In this document: positions 8,663-17,402 of the stretch, piece after piece
Position numbering within the stretch: position 1 is the stretch's first letter
Layout of the letters: each line of letters opens with the position of its first letter
NCBI GenBank assembly: GCA_029261835.1
Contig: JAJDAO010000050.1
Location: forward strand, 124,001-188,000
DNA from: Deltaproteobacteria bacterium
GTDB taxonomy: Bacteria > Myxococcota_A > UBA9160 > UBA4427
Length of the DNA stretch: 64,000 nucleotides
Reading direction: 5' to 3'
The notes under the pieces: generated by a model
Databases searched by the model: none
What the model was told of the DNA's origin: nothing
The model's input: only the letters and a program-made list of their open reading frames with translations
Translations under genes and position numbers: made by a program

Positions 8663-9811
8663 ATGCGGCGCGAGATCTTCAGCGACGAACACGAGCACTT
8701 TCGAGCCGAGTTTCGGCGCTTCGCAGATGCCGAGATCGAGCCGAAGCTCGATGAGTGGAACGCGCGCGGCATCAGTGACCGGAGCGCTTGGCGCAAGATG
8801 GGGGAGGCCGGCTTCCTGGCCGCGAACCAGCCGGAGGAGTACGGCGGTGCGGGCGCCGATTTTCTCTACGACGCCATCGTGATCGAAGAGCTCTCCTATC
8901 TGCGAGCCCACGCGCTGCAGGCTTCTCTCCACACCGACATCTGCATGCCGTATCTGACGAGATTCGGCAGTGAGGAGCAGAAACAGCGGTATCTCACAAA
9001 AGCGATTACCGGTGAATGTCTGCTGGCGGTTGCCATGACCGAGCCGGGAACGGGATCGGATCTGGCGAGCGTGCAGGCGAAGGCGATTCGCGATGGCGAT
9101 GACTACGTCGTCAATGGGGCCAAGACATTCATTTCCAATGGCCAGAACTGTGACCTCGTGATCGTCGTGGTCAAGACCGATCCGCACGCGGATCCACCCC
9201 ACAAGGGGATCAGTCTGATCCTGGTCGAGGCCGATACGCCCGGCTTCGAGCGGGGCCGAAACCTCAAGAAGCTGGGTCTCAAGGGGCAGGACACCAGTGA
9301 GATGTTCTTTCGCGACTGCCGCGTGCCGGTCGACAACCTGCTCGGCAAGGAGGGGCAGGGCTTCAAGATTCTGATGGAGAACCTCCAGCAGGAGCGCCTC
9401 TGCATCGGCATCGGTTCGATTGCATCCTGTCGTCGTTCATTGGACGACACGGTCGAGTACGTGAAGCAGCGCAAGGCGTTCGGCCAGCCGATCGCCGCCT
9501 TCCAGAACACGCAATTCAAGCTCGCTGAGCTCGCCAGCCAGGTCGAGATCGGGCAGGCATTCATAGACAAGCTGATGGCTGCCCACGTGAGGGGAGAGGA
9601 GATCGTCTCCGAGGTGAGCATGGCGAAGTGGTGGACGACAGATCTGCAGCGCAGGTTGTCCGCCGAGTGTCTGCAGCTCTTCGGCGGCTACGGCTTCATG
9701 CAGGAGTATCCCATCTCCCGCGACTACGCTGACGCCGCCGTTCAGCCAATCTACGCCGGCACCAACGAGATCATGAAGCTCATCATCGCGCGTCGCATGG
9801 GGCTCGGCTGA
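8663..9811 (+). CDS. Acyl-CoA dehydrogenase, long-chain type
   Basis: This 382-residue flavoprotein oxidises acyl-CoA at C2-C3 and passes electrons to ETF, and so to the ETF-ubiquinone oxidoreductase encoded at 50944. Signatures are ECLLAVAMTEPGTGSDLA (FAD/substrate loop, about 116-133), the KTFISNG segment, RKAFGQPIAAFQ and the C-terminal QLFGGYGFMQEYPISRDYAD. The usual medium-chain catalytic Glu position reads IYAGTNEI, without Glu. The LQQERL motif carries the Glu used by long-chain and isovaleryl-type enzymes, so this is an LCAD-like member. The start ATG 8663 has AGAGAGGAAATC directly upstream; the open frame before it (from 8408) lacks homology. Uptake of branched or long acyl-CoA is inferred. 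Confidence 0.92.
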   Translation: MRREIFSDEHEHFRAEFRRFADAEIEPKLDEWNARGISDRSAWRKMGEAGFLAANQPEEYGGAGADFLYDAIVIEELSYLRAHALQASLHTDICMPYLTRFGSEEQKQRYLTKAITGECLLAVAMTEPGTGSDLASVQAKAIRDGDDYVVNGAKTFISNGQNCDLVIVVVKTDPHADPPHKGISLILVEADTPGFERGRNLKKLGLKGQDTSEMFFRDCRVPVDNLLGKEGQGFKILMENLQQERLCIGIGSIASCRRSLDDTVEYVKQRKAFGQPIAAFQNTQFKLAELASQVEIGQAFIDKLMAAHVRGEEIVSEVSMAKWWTTDLQRRLSAECLQLFGGYGFMQEYPISRDYADAAVQPIYAGTNEIMKLIIARRMGLG

Positions 9812-9949
9812 GCGCGAGCCACTCTTGGCGTCCCGCCCGGTTTCCAGTCCGAGACGACACTTGCCGAACGCATTCGCATAGTCGCCTGCCGTGCGACCAC
9901 CGAATGCAGGTCGCGTGATCACGGGGCGGTGCGGGTCCGGGCGGCACCC

Positions 9950-10174
9950 TCAGAGCGGAGCCGGGCAAGCCTCGGGATGGCCGAGGGATTGCTGCCCGGC
10001 AGGTGTTGGCGAGAGCTGCACGCGCCCACTGCCCAGCAGCCCGTCGACCAGGTCGGATATCTCGCTCTCGTCTTCGCTGCAGTCCGCAGCGACGAGGATC
10101 AGCTCCACGAAGGAGAGCTCCAGCGCGTCATCGCCCTCGAGTAGCTCCCTTGTGCTCGCACGACTGAAATCCAA
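9950..10174 (-). CDS. Small acidic protein of unknown function
   Basis: The family is not recognised. This 74-residue frame reads from a TTG start (10174) preceded by a purine-rich GGGGGGAAGG. It is rich in acidic and leucine residues (DDALELSFVELILVAAD, then ISDLVDGLLGSGRVQL), which suggests two amphipathic helices and a short strand. Third codon positions are almost all G or C through residue 60, as in the neighbouring real genes, and this is stronger on this strand than on the plus strand. The tail after about residue 60 looks less conserved. It lies alone, convergent with the acyl-CoA dehydrogenase and divergent from the glutaredoxin. The coding call is moderate and no function is proposed. 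Between 10175 and 10471 I see only an AT-richer patch near 10250-10290. Confidence 0.5.
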   Translation of the reverse strand: MDFSRASTRELLEGDDALELSFVELILVAADCSEDESEISDLVDGLLGSGRVQLSPTPAGQQSLGHPEACPAPL

Positions 10175-10471
10175 CGCCTTCCCCCCTTGGTCGCTGGCCT
10201 AATGCACCTCGTGTGCCAGCGCCGCGAGATTGGACACCCTGGGGGCATAGTTCTAAATTCCCCTGTATTTACGATGCTTTATCGATCCGTCATCGACTCG
10301 GGAGCGAAAGCGGTCGGTACGAGATCGCGTCGCTGCCGACGGTCGCCCGACGCTTTCGGCAGTTGCTTGACGCTTTGGGATGGCGGCGGAATTCGCCAAG
10401 AGCGGTTGCTACGGTTCGCCCGCCCGTCGGCCGATCGCTCAGGTTGGCTCACCCGCTCGGGGAATCGGTCG

Positions 10472-10759
10472 ATGTTCTGGAAGCGAAAGAAGACCGGCGC
10501 GAGGAAGATCGAGGGCCTGGCGCTGTACCAGTACGCCGGCTGTCCCTTCTGTCTGCGCGTGCGCCACGCCCTGCGACGGCTCGGCATCGAGATCGAGCTG
10601 CGCGATACGCTGGCCGAGGCGGCCTATCGCGACGAGGTCCTCGAGGCCACGGGGCGCGGGACGGTGCCGGTGCTGCGCATCGAAGAAGAGGACGGGGGTG
10701 TTCACTGGATGCCCGAGTCGGCTGACATCGTTGCCTATCTGCAGCAGCGGTTCAGCTGA
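10472..10759 (+). CDS. Glutaredoxin / glutathione S-transferase N-terminal-like thioredoxin-fold protein
   Basis: This 95-residue thioredoxin-fold protein has a dithiol active site, YAGCPFCLRV (Cys at about 24 and 27), the cis-proline motif GTVPVLRI and the glutathione-binding ESADIVAYL. These are glutaredoxin hallmarks, and CPFC followed by RV is common in Grx proteins close to GST N-terminal domains. A basic stretch (MFWKRKKTGARK) precedes the fold. ATG 10472 follows GGGGAA at eight bases; the longer open frame upstream has no homology. Reduced glutathione could come from the glutathione reductase encoded at 33378. It probably acts in the cytoplasm in disulfide or mixed-disulfide reduction. 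Confidence 0.88.
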   Translation: MFWKRKKTGARKIEGLALYQYAGCPFCLRVRHALRRLGIEIELRDTLAEAAYRDEVLEATGRGTVPVLRIEEEDGGVHWMPESADIVAYLQQRFS

Positions 10760-10921
10760 AGGCATGTGAGGTGATCCCCCCTCTTCCGGGTGGGCTGGCA
10801 CCGCCGTGGCGCGGTTGGAGCCCGTCCGATTCTTTCGCGGAGCGGCATCAGCGGCCTACAGAGGGGTCCCCTGGCAGCCGATAAGTCGGGGCACGACCTG
10901 GATTGGAGGGACCGCACCGCT

Positions 10922-11221
10922 ATGTCTTTCGAACTTCGACGCACGCTTGCCGCTCTCATCGCGCTCCTCATGCTCGGCTCCGCGGTCAGCACCACTGCGA
11001 TGGCCGGTAGTCAGGAGGAGGTGGCGAATGCCCCGGTGGTATTCGACGTGCTCGTGATGCGCCCGGTCGGTTTCGTCACGCTGGTGCTCGGCACCGGACT
11101 CTTCCTGGTCTCGACGCCACTGATTCTGGTGACCCGGCCGCAGGAGATCGGCAAGCCCTTCGACCACCTCGTGGCCGGCCCGGCTCGCTTCCTCTGGGTC
11201 GATCCGCTCGGCGGTCACTGA
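10922..11221 (+). CDS. Small exported/membrane protein of unknown function
   Basis: This is a 99-residue protein. It starts with a clear signal sequence (basic ELRR, then AALIALLMLGSAVSTTAMAG, cleavage likely after AMA) and has one hydrophobic segment at about 50-72 (PVGFVTLVLGTGLFLVSTPL), so the mature protein is probably a single-pass inner-membrane protein with a short C-terminal tail. I do not recognise a named family. ATG 10922 has GGAGGG about eleven bases upstream. It lies between the glutaredoxin and crotonase genes on the same strand, with gaps of about 160 and 200 bases, so it is probably its own transcription unit. Confidence 0.75.
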   Translation: MSFELRRTLAALIALLMLGSAVSTTAMAGSQEEVANAPVVFDVLVMRPVGFVTLVLGTGLFLVSTPLILVTRPQEIGKPFDHLVAGPARFLWVDPLGGH

Positions 11222-11249
11222 GCACCGAGCCAGCCCCGCCTCACTCGCC

Positions 11250-11265
11250 GGGGCAACCCTGCCCC
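11250..11265 (+). terminator. Short hairpin downstream of the small membrane gene
   Basis: GGGGCA-ACCC-TGCCCC forms a perfect six-base stem 28 bases after the stop codon. There is no T-tract, so this is only a candidate terminator. Confidence 0.25.
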
Positions 11266-11420
11266 ACGCAGCTCGTGAAGCGCTCCGTGGTGGACGCTCG
11301 GCCCGCCCGTCGATCCAGCCGCGTTCTTTCAACGCCTCACTCGCGGCTGGGTTAAGATCGCCGCCTTGCTGCCGTGTTGCCGTGTCTGCACCGGGCCACG
11401 GGAGAGAGCGAGGAGGCCCC

Positions 11421-12200
11421 ATGCCGGAGTTTTGCCGCCTGGAACGAGACGGTCGCATCCTGACGGTCACCATCGATCGCCCAGAGGTCATGAACGCCCT
11501 TCACCCACCGGCCAGCTTCGAGTTGGGGGAGGCGTTCGACGAATTCGCGGCGGATCCCGATCTCTGGGTCGCGATCATTACCGGCGCCGGGGACAGAGCC
11601 TTCTCGGCGGGCAACGACCTCAAGTTCCAGGCCGAACGCGGCGGAAGAGCGGTGGAGACGCCCCGAACGGGCTTCGGCGGTCTGACCGCTCGCTTCGACA
11701 ACTTCAAGCCCGTGATCGCCGCGGTCAACGGAGTCGCGATGGGGGGCGGCTTCGAGATCGCGCTGGCTTGTGACCTCATCGTCGCATCAGAGGGAGCGGT
11801 CTTCGCGCTTCCGGAGCCTCGCGTGGGGATGGCCGCAATGGCCGGCGGCGTCCACAGGCTGCCGCGACAGATTGGTCTCAAGCGCGCGATGGGCATGCTG
11901 TTGACGGGTCGACGGGTCAGTGCCGCTGAGGGGCACGATCTCGGATTCGTCAATGAGGTCGTGCCCGCCTCGGAGCTGTTGCCGGCCGCGCGCCGCTGGG
12001 CGGATCAGATCGTCGAGTGTGCGCCGCTGTCGGTTCGGGGCTCCAAGCAGGCGGTCATGCAGGGGCTGGGCTCAGGCTCGCTCGAAGAGGCGATGAAGAC
12101 CCGCTTTGATCTGCTGTCCGCAATGGTGAAGAGCGAGGACTTCGTGGAAGGCCCGTTGGCCTTCGCGCAGAAGCGCCGGCCGCGCTGGCAGGGCAGGTAG
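11421..12200 (+). CDS. Enoyl-CoA hydratase/isomerase family protein (CaiD-like)
   Basis: This crotonase-fold protein of 259 residues keeps the oxyanion-hole segments (AFSAGNDLK, about 67-75, and GVAMGGGFEIAL, about 106-117). Both acid/base Glu positions of classical hydratases are present: GGGFEIALACD and ALPEPRVGMAAMAGGVHRL. The AMAGGVHRLPRQI segment is typical of the carnitinyl-CoA dehydratase-like branch, so a hydratase acting on an unusual enoyl-CoA is plausible, but the substrate is unknown. The start ATG 11421 has AGGAGG four bases upstream. It converges on argD with only nine bases between stop codons. With the two acyl-CoA dehydrogenases it adds to the acyl-CoA catabolism theme. Confidence 0.9.
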   Translation: MPEFCRLERDGRILTVTIDRPEVMNALHPPASFELGEAFDEFAADPDLWVAIITGAGDRAFSAGNDLKFQAERGGRAVETPRTGFGGLTARFDNFKPVIAAVNGVAMGGGFEIALACDLIVASEGAVFALPEPRVGMAAMAGGVHRLPRQIGLKRAMGMLLTGRRVSAAEGHDLGFVNEVVPASELLPAARRWADQIVECAPLSVRGSKQAVMQGLGSGSLEEAMKTRFDLLSAMVKSEDFVEGPLAFAQKRRPRWQGR

Positions 12201-12209
12201 CCAGCGCGC

Positions 12210-13406
12210 TCATTGCGCCGTCAAGACGCTCTCGATCGTCTCGACGCCCTCGTCGATCTGCTCGCTCGTGATCACGAGCGGCGGGGCGAGTCGCAGAACG
12301 TTGGGGCCCGCCTGGATGACCAGCACGCCGCGCTCCCGGCAGCGGTCGACGATCGTTGCCGCCGGCCCCGGCAGCTCCAGCGCCCGGAGCAGGCCGGCTC
12401 CGCGCGCTTCGCTGACCCGCTCTGTCCCCAGCCTCGCGGCCAGCTCGGCAAGACGCTTGCCCAGGTACTCGCCCATCTGCTGGGCGTGGGCCAGCACGCC
12501 ACCCTGCGTCAGCTCATCGAGGACTGCCGAGGCACACGCGGCCGCCAGCGGGTTGCCACCGAAGGTGGAGGCGTGCGTGCCCGGTACCAGCGCGCGGGCG
12601 AAGCGTTCGCGCGTGCACATGGCTCCGATCGGAATGCCGCCCCCGAGCGCCTTGGCCAGCGTCATTACGTCGGGCGTCACGTCACTGCTCTGATGGGCGA
12701 AGAGGGGACCGGTTCGGCCGAGACCGGTCTGCACTTCGTCGAAGATCAGCAGGCAGCCGTTTTCGTCCGCGAGCCGGCGCAGCTCGCTCAAGAAGCCGCG
12801 TGGTGCGGGGCGCACGCCGCCCTCTCCCTGAACCGGCTCAACGATAATGGCGGCCGTGTGCTCCGATAGCAGCGCTTCGACGCCGGTGACATCGCCGTAG
12901 CGTGCGTGGTAAATGCCGGGCACGAGGGGTTCGAAGCCCTGCCAGTAGGCGGGGGTTCCCGTGGCGCTCAGCGTGAACAGCGTTCTTCCGTGAAAGCCCC
13001 CTTCGAACGCGATGATCTCGAAGCGATCCTCCCCCCGGTCTCGCTGCCAGCGCCGCGCCAACTTGAGAGCCGCCTCGTTGGCCTCGGCGCCGGAGTTGCA
13101 GAAGAAGACCCGCTCGGCGAAGCAGTGCTGCACGATTCGCTGCGCCAGCTCCACCTGCGGCCGGGTCGTGTACAGATTCGAGACGTGCCACAGCTGGTGC
13201 GCCTGGGCTTCGAGCGCCGCTGTCAGCTTGGGGTGACAGTGACCGAGTGCCGCCGTCGCGATGCCGCCCATCAGATCGAGATAGCGTCGCCCCTCCGCAT
13301 CGAAGAGATGGCAACCCTCGCCCCGCACGATGGTAATGGGCTGCGGTCTGTAGTTGCCCACCAGAACCTCCCCGGCCTGCTGGGCTACGGCGTCATTCCC
13401 GTTCAT
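12210..13406 (-). CDS. argD: Acetylornithine aminotransferase (class III, PLP)
   Basis: This 398-residue fold-type I aminotransferase transfers an amino group between N-acetylornithine (or succinyl-diaminopimelate) and 2-oxoglutarate in arginine or lysine synthesis. It shows YLDLMGGIATAALGHCHP (about 43-60), FFCNSGAEANEAALKLAR (about 100-117), GFHGRTL, the PLP Asp in LIFDEVQTGLGRTG (about 220), the Schiff-base Lys in MTLAKALGGGIPIGA (about 250) and HASTFGGNPLA. The length and motif set fit ArgD rather than the larger omega-aminotransferases. Start ATG 13406 has CGGAG eight bases upstream. No other arginine gene is nearby. It lies 120 bases downstream of the cyclase gene on the same strand. 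Confidence 0.9.
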   Translation of the reverse strand: MNGNDAVAQQAGEVLVGNYRPQPITIVRGEGCHLFDAEGRRYLDLMGGIATAALGHCHPKLTAALEAQAHQLWHVSNLYTTRPQVELAQRIVQHCFAERVFFCNSGAEANEAALKLARRWQRDRGEDRFEIIAFEGGFHGRTLFTLSATGTPAYWQGFEPLVPGIYHARYGDVTGVEALLSEHTAAIIVEPVQGEGGVRPAPRGFLSELRRLADENGCLLIFDEVQTGLGRTGPLFAHQSSDVTPDVMTLAKALGGGIPIGAMCTRERFARALVPGTHASTFGGNPLAAACASAVLDELTQGGVLAHAQQMGEYLGKRLAELAARLGTERVSEARGAGLLRALELPGPAATIVDRCRERGVLVIQAGPNVLRLAPPLVITSEQIDEGVETIESVLTAQ

Positions 13407-13526
13407 GCTGAAATCTCCGGTGGGGGGGCGGGCGGCTGCCCGCGCCGCGGGGCAGAAGATACTGCCACGGTCGACGAGCGGCCGCAGCCGCAGCCCGCCT
13501 TCGACCGCTCGCAGAGGCGCACTCGG

Positions 13527-15209
13527 TCAGTCGCCGGCTCTTCCGAGAAGCAGGTACGGATGCACGCTCTGCCGCTTGCCCTTGAGCTGGACCCCAGCCA
13601 GCGGCTGGCACCGGAAGCGAGCGCTCACTTGCTCCCAGGTCGCTTGCCCCATCACCACCTGACCGGGCTGAGCCACCGAAGACTCCAGGCGACTGGCGAC
13701 GTTCACCACGTCACCGATCACCGTGTAGTCCTTGCGCTGCGGCGAGCCGACGTCCCCGACCACGACAGGTCCCGAGTTGATGCCGATACGCATCTGCAGG
13801 CTGCCCGGCTCGCTATCGAGCCGGCTCAGTGACTCCTGCATGCGCAGAGCCGCCTCCACCGCCCGCTCGGCGTGGTCGGGCATCGAGAGAGGGGCGCCGA
13901 AGAAGGCCATCATGCCGTCGCCGCGAAACTTGTCCAGCGTGCCCTCCAGCGCGAAGACGACCTCGGTCAGGCACTCCAAGACGCGATTGAGAATGCGGAT
14001 CACCTCGGCTGACGGCAGATTCTCGGCCATGCTGGTGAAGCCCGTGAGATCGGCGAACAGGACCGTGATCTCACCCTCTTCGGCCACCATGCCGCGTTCG
14101 GCGGAGCCCGATGCCCGCAGGATTCGATCCACTACCGCCGGCGAGCTGTAGCGCGCCAGTCGCGACCGGAGTTCCTGCTCGTGGCGGACACTGTCGCGCA
14201 GCGCCGCTTGCTCGACGGCGACAGCCGAGAGCATCGCCAGCGCGGACAGCGCGTGCAGATGCGGCGTGTCGAAAGGCACGCTGTCACTCTGGCGATCGAC
14301 GTAGATGAAGCCGACGACGCGGTCCTCGTGGCAGAGCGGTGCGCACATGGCCGAGTGGATCTGCATCATGATGACGCTCTCGGCCGAGCCGAAGCGATCA
14401 TCCATCTGCGTATCCTTGACGAGCAGTGCCTGTCTTCGCTCGATCACGTGATTGGCGATGTTGCTGCTGATCAGGATCGGCTCGTCGGGAACACCCTCCC
14501 GCGTGCGCGTCGCTCTGGGCTCCGTGGTCCGCTTGTCTTCGTCGTGCAGGCAGATGACGCCGCGCTCTGCCGGCAGGTTGTTGAACACCAGCGCCAGGAT
14601 TCGATCGAGAGTCTCGTCCAGGGAATCGCACGAGATCAGCGTCCCGGCGGCCTCACTTACCAGCCGCGGCAAATCGCCCGCCTGTCTGGTGGATTGCCTT
14701 TCGCTCGGCCGGTCGAGAATCTGCGACGGCGAAGACACCGCGAGCGGGGGTGGCGCACCGGCCTCGACCGGTTCGAGCAGGGACGTCAGGCCGGACATCT
14801 CGAAGATTTCCGTGTGGAGCCCGCGCGCGTCGCGATCGGAGAAGACGACGTCGGCCCGCGCCGCGCTTGCCGGGGCCGGGCCGATCTCCACATGCAATCG
14901 GGTCGTGCCGAGGTCGATACGGTCGCCGTCGCTGAGCTTCTGTTGAGAGATCCGGAACGCATTGACCCGGACACCGTTCTTGCTGCCGAGATCGGTGATT
15001 CGCCAACTATCGCCGTCTCGACTGAAGCGGGCGTGGGCCCGCGAGACGCTCTCTTGGTTGAGCACAAGATCGCACTCCGCCGCGCGGCCGAGCGTGACCA
15101 CGCGATCCCCAAGGACGAAGACGCGGTCGTCGTCCGGCTTGTCGCCTTCGTAGCGCAGCCGGCAGACGATTCGTTTCTGCTCGTTCAAGTGCCGGTCCCC
15201 CAAGAGCAT
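13527..15209 (-). CDS. FHA-GAF-adenylate cyclase (class III)
   Basis: This 560-residue cytoplasmic signalling enzyme has an FHA domain (about 20-110: GR-x8-L, SVSRAHARF, DLGSKNGVRVN) that binds phosphothreonine, a GAF domain (about 175-330, with ICLHDED and MCAPLCHEDRVVGFIYVD) and a class III nucleotidyl cyclase domain (about 375-550). The cyclase has both metal Asp positions (LFADLTGF; FRGDGMM), the purine-selecting Lys in LDKFRGD and Thr in DYTVIGD, and the transition-state Asn/Arg in VNVASRLE. These choices favour cAMP production. The FHA domain suggests input from a Ser/Thr kinase; a PP2C phosphatase is encoded at 30549. ATG 15209 lacks a Shine-Dalgarno; TTG 15188 has GGGGGA at seven bases and may be the real start. 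Confidence 0.93.
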   Translation of the reverse strand: MLLGDRHLNEQKRIVCRLRYEGDKPDDDRVFVLGDRVVTLGRAAECDLVLNQESVSRAHARFSRDGDSWRITDLGSKNGVRVNAFRISQQKLSDGDRIDLGTTRLHVEIGPAPASAARADVVFSDRDARGLHTEIFEMSGLTSLLEPVEAGAPPPLAVSSPSQILDRPSERQSTRQAGDLPRLVSEAAGTLISCDSLDETLDRILALVFNNLPAERGVICLHDEDKRTTEPRATRTREGVPDEPILISSNIANHVIERRQALLVKDTQMDDRFGSAESVIMMQIHSAMCAPLCHEDRVVGFIYVDRQSDSVPFDTPHLHALSALAMLSAVAVEQAALRDSVRHEQELRSRLARYSSPAVVDRILRASGSAERGMVAEEGEITVLFADLTGFTSMAENLPSAEVIRILNRVLECLTEVVFALEGTLDKFRGDGMMAFFGAPLSMPDHAERAVEAALRMQESLSRLDSEPGSLQMRIGINSGPVVVGDVGSPQRKDYTVIGDVVNVASRLESSVAQPGQVVMGQATWEQVSARFRCQPLAGVQLKGKRQSVHPYLLLGRAGD

Positions 15210-15299
15210 CCGGCAGTTCGGCCAAACGTCGCCCGGAGTGTACCCGCGGCCGCTCGAGTCGGGAGCCGCGCTGGGGCACTCCCCCGCCGCGCGGCGGGT

Positions 15300-15599
15300 C
15301 TACTGCGGTCCGTCGCTGGAGAGAGGAGACCGGAATTCGCGCCGGCTGGGGGCTTGGCTCTGCGTGCGCCAGCGTTCCGAGAGTGCGGCAAGGGACCCGA
15401 GGCCTGCGATTCCGATGAAGAGGAGCAGGGGGTTGCCGGCGAACCCGCTTGCCGAGCTGGTGAACGCCTGCTGAAGCGTCGTTCCGACGCCCACGAGCGT
15501 GAGGATTCCGGTCGTCCGCATATCCCCTGATTCCCCGTGCTTCAGCCCGTCTTCGCCGGAGTGCGCCTCCGGTGTCCGGACGGGCTCATGATCTTCCAA
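15300..15599 (-). CDS. Small membrane protein of unknown function
   Basis: This frame of 99 residues has strongly GC-biased third positions. The N-terminal 26 residues are polar. The core (GILTLVGVG, then NPLLLFIGIAGLGSLAAL) could give one or two membrane segments, followed by a basic, polar C-tail. No family is recognised. An internal ATG at 15521 would give a 73-residue protein beginning MRTTGIL with purine-rich GGGGAATCAGGGG before it, and may be the true start. It is transcribed toward the FHA-cyclase gene 90 bases downstream, so they may form one unit and it could be a membrane partner; that link is inference only. Confidence 0.5.
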   Translation of the reverse strand: MEDHEPVRTPEAHSGEDGLKHGESGDMRTTGILTLVGVGTTLQQAFTSSASGFAGNPLLLFIGIAGLGSLAALSERWRTQSQAPSRREFRSPLSSDGPQ

Positions 15600-16281
15600 A
15601 CCCTTATCGCTCCTCTACTGAGTACGGTTGAGTGTTTTTGGCCACATATTGAATTCCTGCCAGCAGAATGCTCGCCTCCCGCGCGTGCAATTCTGCTTCT
15701 GGCGGTCTCGTCTTCCGTTGCAGTTGCGGGTCCTCCAGCAATCTGCCGACGGGGCACTGCCGGGAGCGGGTTGGCTCGCCAGCGTGACATTCAAGGCACG
15801 CCGCGCTGCTTCGAAGCGACCCGCTTGCGAGCCCGCCGCTGCTCGATCAACTCGTCACGGCGCCTCGTCAGGGGTTCGGCGTGGCGCTTGGCGAGGGTGC
15901 GGTCTGGGGAGTGAGCGCGAGGCCATCGGTGCGACCGAGCTGCGCTGGCATCGCTTGAGGCTGAGGGTGTTGCCGCCGCAGCGGGGTCGCGGAATCCGGT
16001 CTGAATGCGGGCGACCGAGCTGCGTCTGGTCGACGCGCCCACATGCCTTGAAACGCAGCGCAGAGGGAAGCCGCCCCGACACCGTGGGGCGGAGCCTGGC
16101 CCGAGTCGAAGCATGGGCGCACCGATCTGGTTTCTCCGGCGCGCGGCCGGTGCGGCCAGGCGGCGACGCGAAGAGAAATCGGCCGAAAACAGCCGAGCCC
16201 CATTTGCGATTCGCCAGAAGCTGTCAAGATGTCACTCCGCGGCGGCGAAAGACAGTGGCCGGGAGAAGGTCGGAGAGGCGC
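15600..16281 (+). other. Long intergenic region, no gene supported
   Basis: About 680 bases separate the divergent genes at 15599 (minus) and 16282 (plus). The first 60 bases are AT-richer than the surroundings and may hold promoter elements. A 14-base direct repeat (GCGACCGAGCTGCG) occurs at 15932-15945 and 16011-16024. Open frames here are rich in Arg, Ser and Pro and lack the codon pattern of the real genes, so I call none. It could be a decayed gene or a regulatory region. Confidence 0.4.
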
Positions 16282-17088
16282 ATGTTTGGTAGACGGGCTG
16301 ACGCAACGCAGGTGCGAGATATTTCCAAGACGCGTCGTTTCATGCCCTACGTGTCTCCGCGGCGCAACGACTCGCTCGTCTACTACACCACCGAGATCGA
16401 GGTCGAGCCCGCTCAACGCTTCATTGAGGAGCAGAACCGGGAGCGTCCGGAAGATCGCAAGATCACGCTCTTTCACCTGTATCTCCGCTCGCTCGCCATC
16501 GCGCTGCACGAGCGCTCGGGTATCAATCGCTTTGTGGCGGGCGGAAGGCTGTGGCAGCGCGACGAGGTCTGGATCACCTACAGCATCAAGCAGGCGATCG
16601 CCGATGGCGCACCGGTCATGACTCTCAAGCGTCGTTTCGAGCGCGACGAGGGACTGCTCGAGATGGTGGACTCGTTTCGCGAGGAGCTTGCCGCGCGACG
16701 CACCGGCAGACTCACGACTTCCGACAAGGAGCTGAACCTCTTGATTCGGGCCCCGGGTCCCGTGCTGCGCGGCCTCGTAGGGCTCATCCGGCTCGCGAAT
16801 TCGCTCGGACTGCTGTCCAAGAGCGCGATCGACAACGACCCGATGTGTTGCTCCATCTTCGTCGCGAACCTCGGTTCGGTCGGGCTCGACGCCGGCTACC
16901 ACCATCTGTGGGAGTACGGGACCTGTTCGAACTTCGCCGTGGTCGGGCGCGTGCAGGCGCGCCACGACGGGGTCAAGGTGATGGAGGTCAAGTACAGCTA
17001 CGACGAACGCATCGAGGACGGCATGTACGCGGCGATCACCATGGCGGGAATCAAGGAACGAATCGAGAATCCAGAACGGCTGCTGTGA
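16282..17088 (+). CDS. Stand-alone 2-oxoacid dehydrogenase E2-like acyltransferase domain, catalytic His replaced
   Basis: This 268-residue protein consists only of the chloramphenicol-acetyltransferase-like catalytic domain of E2 acyltransferases, without a lipoyl or subunit-binding domain. Recognisable parts are the strand and helix around ITLFHLYLRSLAIAL, the SIFVANLGSVGLDAG strand, and the C-terminal block YSYDERIEDGMYAAITMAGI. In E2 enzymes this last block reads DHRxxDG with the catalytic His; here the His is Glu (GAA). A separate HHLWEYG, similar to the CAT motif HHxxxDG, lies at about 206-212 and might substitute. It is therefore either an enzyme with altered chemistry or a non-catalytic relative. 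ATG 16282 has CGGAGAGG five bases upstream. No E1 or E3 gene is adjacent. Confidence 0.8.
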   Translation: MFGRRADATQVRDISKTRRFMPYVSPRRNDSLVYYTTEIEVEPAQRFIEEQNRERPEDRKITLFHLYLRSLAIALHERSGINRFVAGGRLWQRDEVWITYSIKQAIADGAPVMTLKRRFERDEGLLEMVDSFREELAARRTGRLTTSDKELNLLIRAPGPVLRGLVGLIRLANSLGLLSKSAIDNDPMCCSIFVANLGSVGLDAGYHHLWEYGTCSNFAVVGRVQARHDGVKVMEVKYSYDERIEDGMYAAITMAGIKERIENPERLL

Positions 17089-17308
17089 TGGGAGCGACTG
17101 CTCGCTGCCCGCGCTCCCTTCCCTCGCCACGCCCCCGTGGGGCAACATCGGCTGGCGAGGAGAACCGCCGACGCGAATTACACACATTTGAGATCGACCG
17201 TCGCATAGAATCGTTCCAGCCGTTCGCGGCGATGTGAGTCGAGGGGTGTCTGAGGTCTTCGATTCAGCGGCGCCTGGCACTTCCGGGAAGGGGCCGCCAA
17301 GAGCGCCA

Positions 17309-17336
17309 GAAGGCCGGGCCAGTGAGCCCGGCCTTC
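17309..17336 (+). terminator. Strong 11-bp hairpin, candidate terminator of the E2-like gene
   Basis: GAAGGCCGGGC and GCCCGGCCTTC pair perfectly over 11 bases around a six-base loop (CAGTGA). It lies in the 314-base gap between the E2-like gene and the TetR gene. No T-tract follows, so termination is likely but not certain. The rest of the gap shows no gene. Confidence 0.55.
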
Positions 17337-17402
17337 GTGCGTCTGCCGCCGGCACGGCAGGCTGGCGAGAGCCACTCATTTCATGCGATCCTGTTCGCCT
17401 TG

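Noticed and set aside
15932..16024. 14-base direct repeat GCGACCGAGCTGCG as an attachment or mobile-element mark
   Set aside because: It is short, flanks no integrase or transposase, and could arise by chance in GC-rich DNA.
15868..17379. A 503-codon open frame on the minus strand across the E2-like gene
   Set aside because: It is antisense to a clearly conserved gene, its residues are Arg/Pro/Ser-biased without domain motifs, and high GC content makes such shadow frames common.
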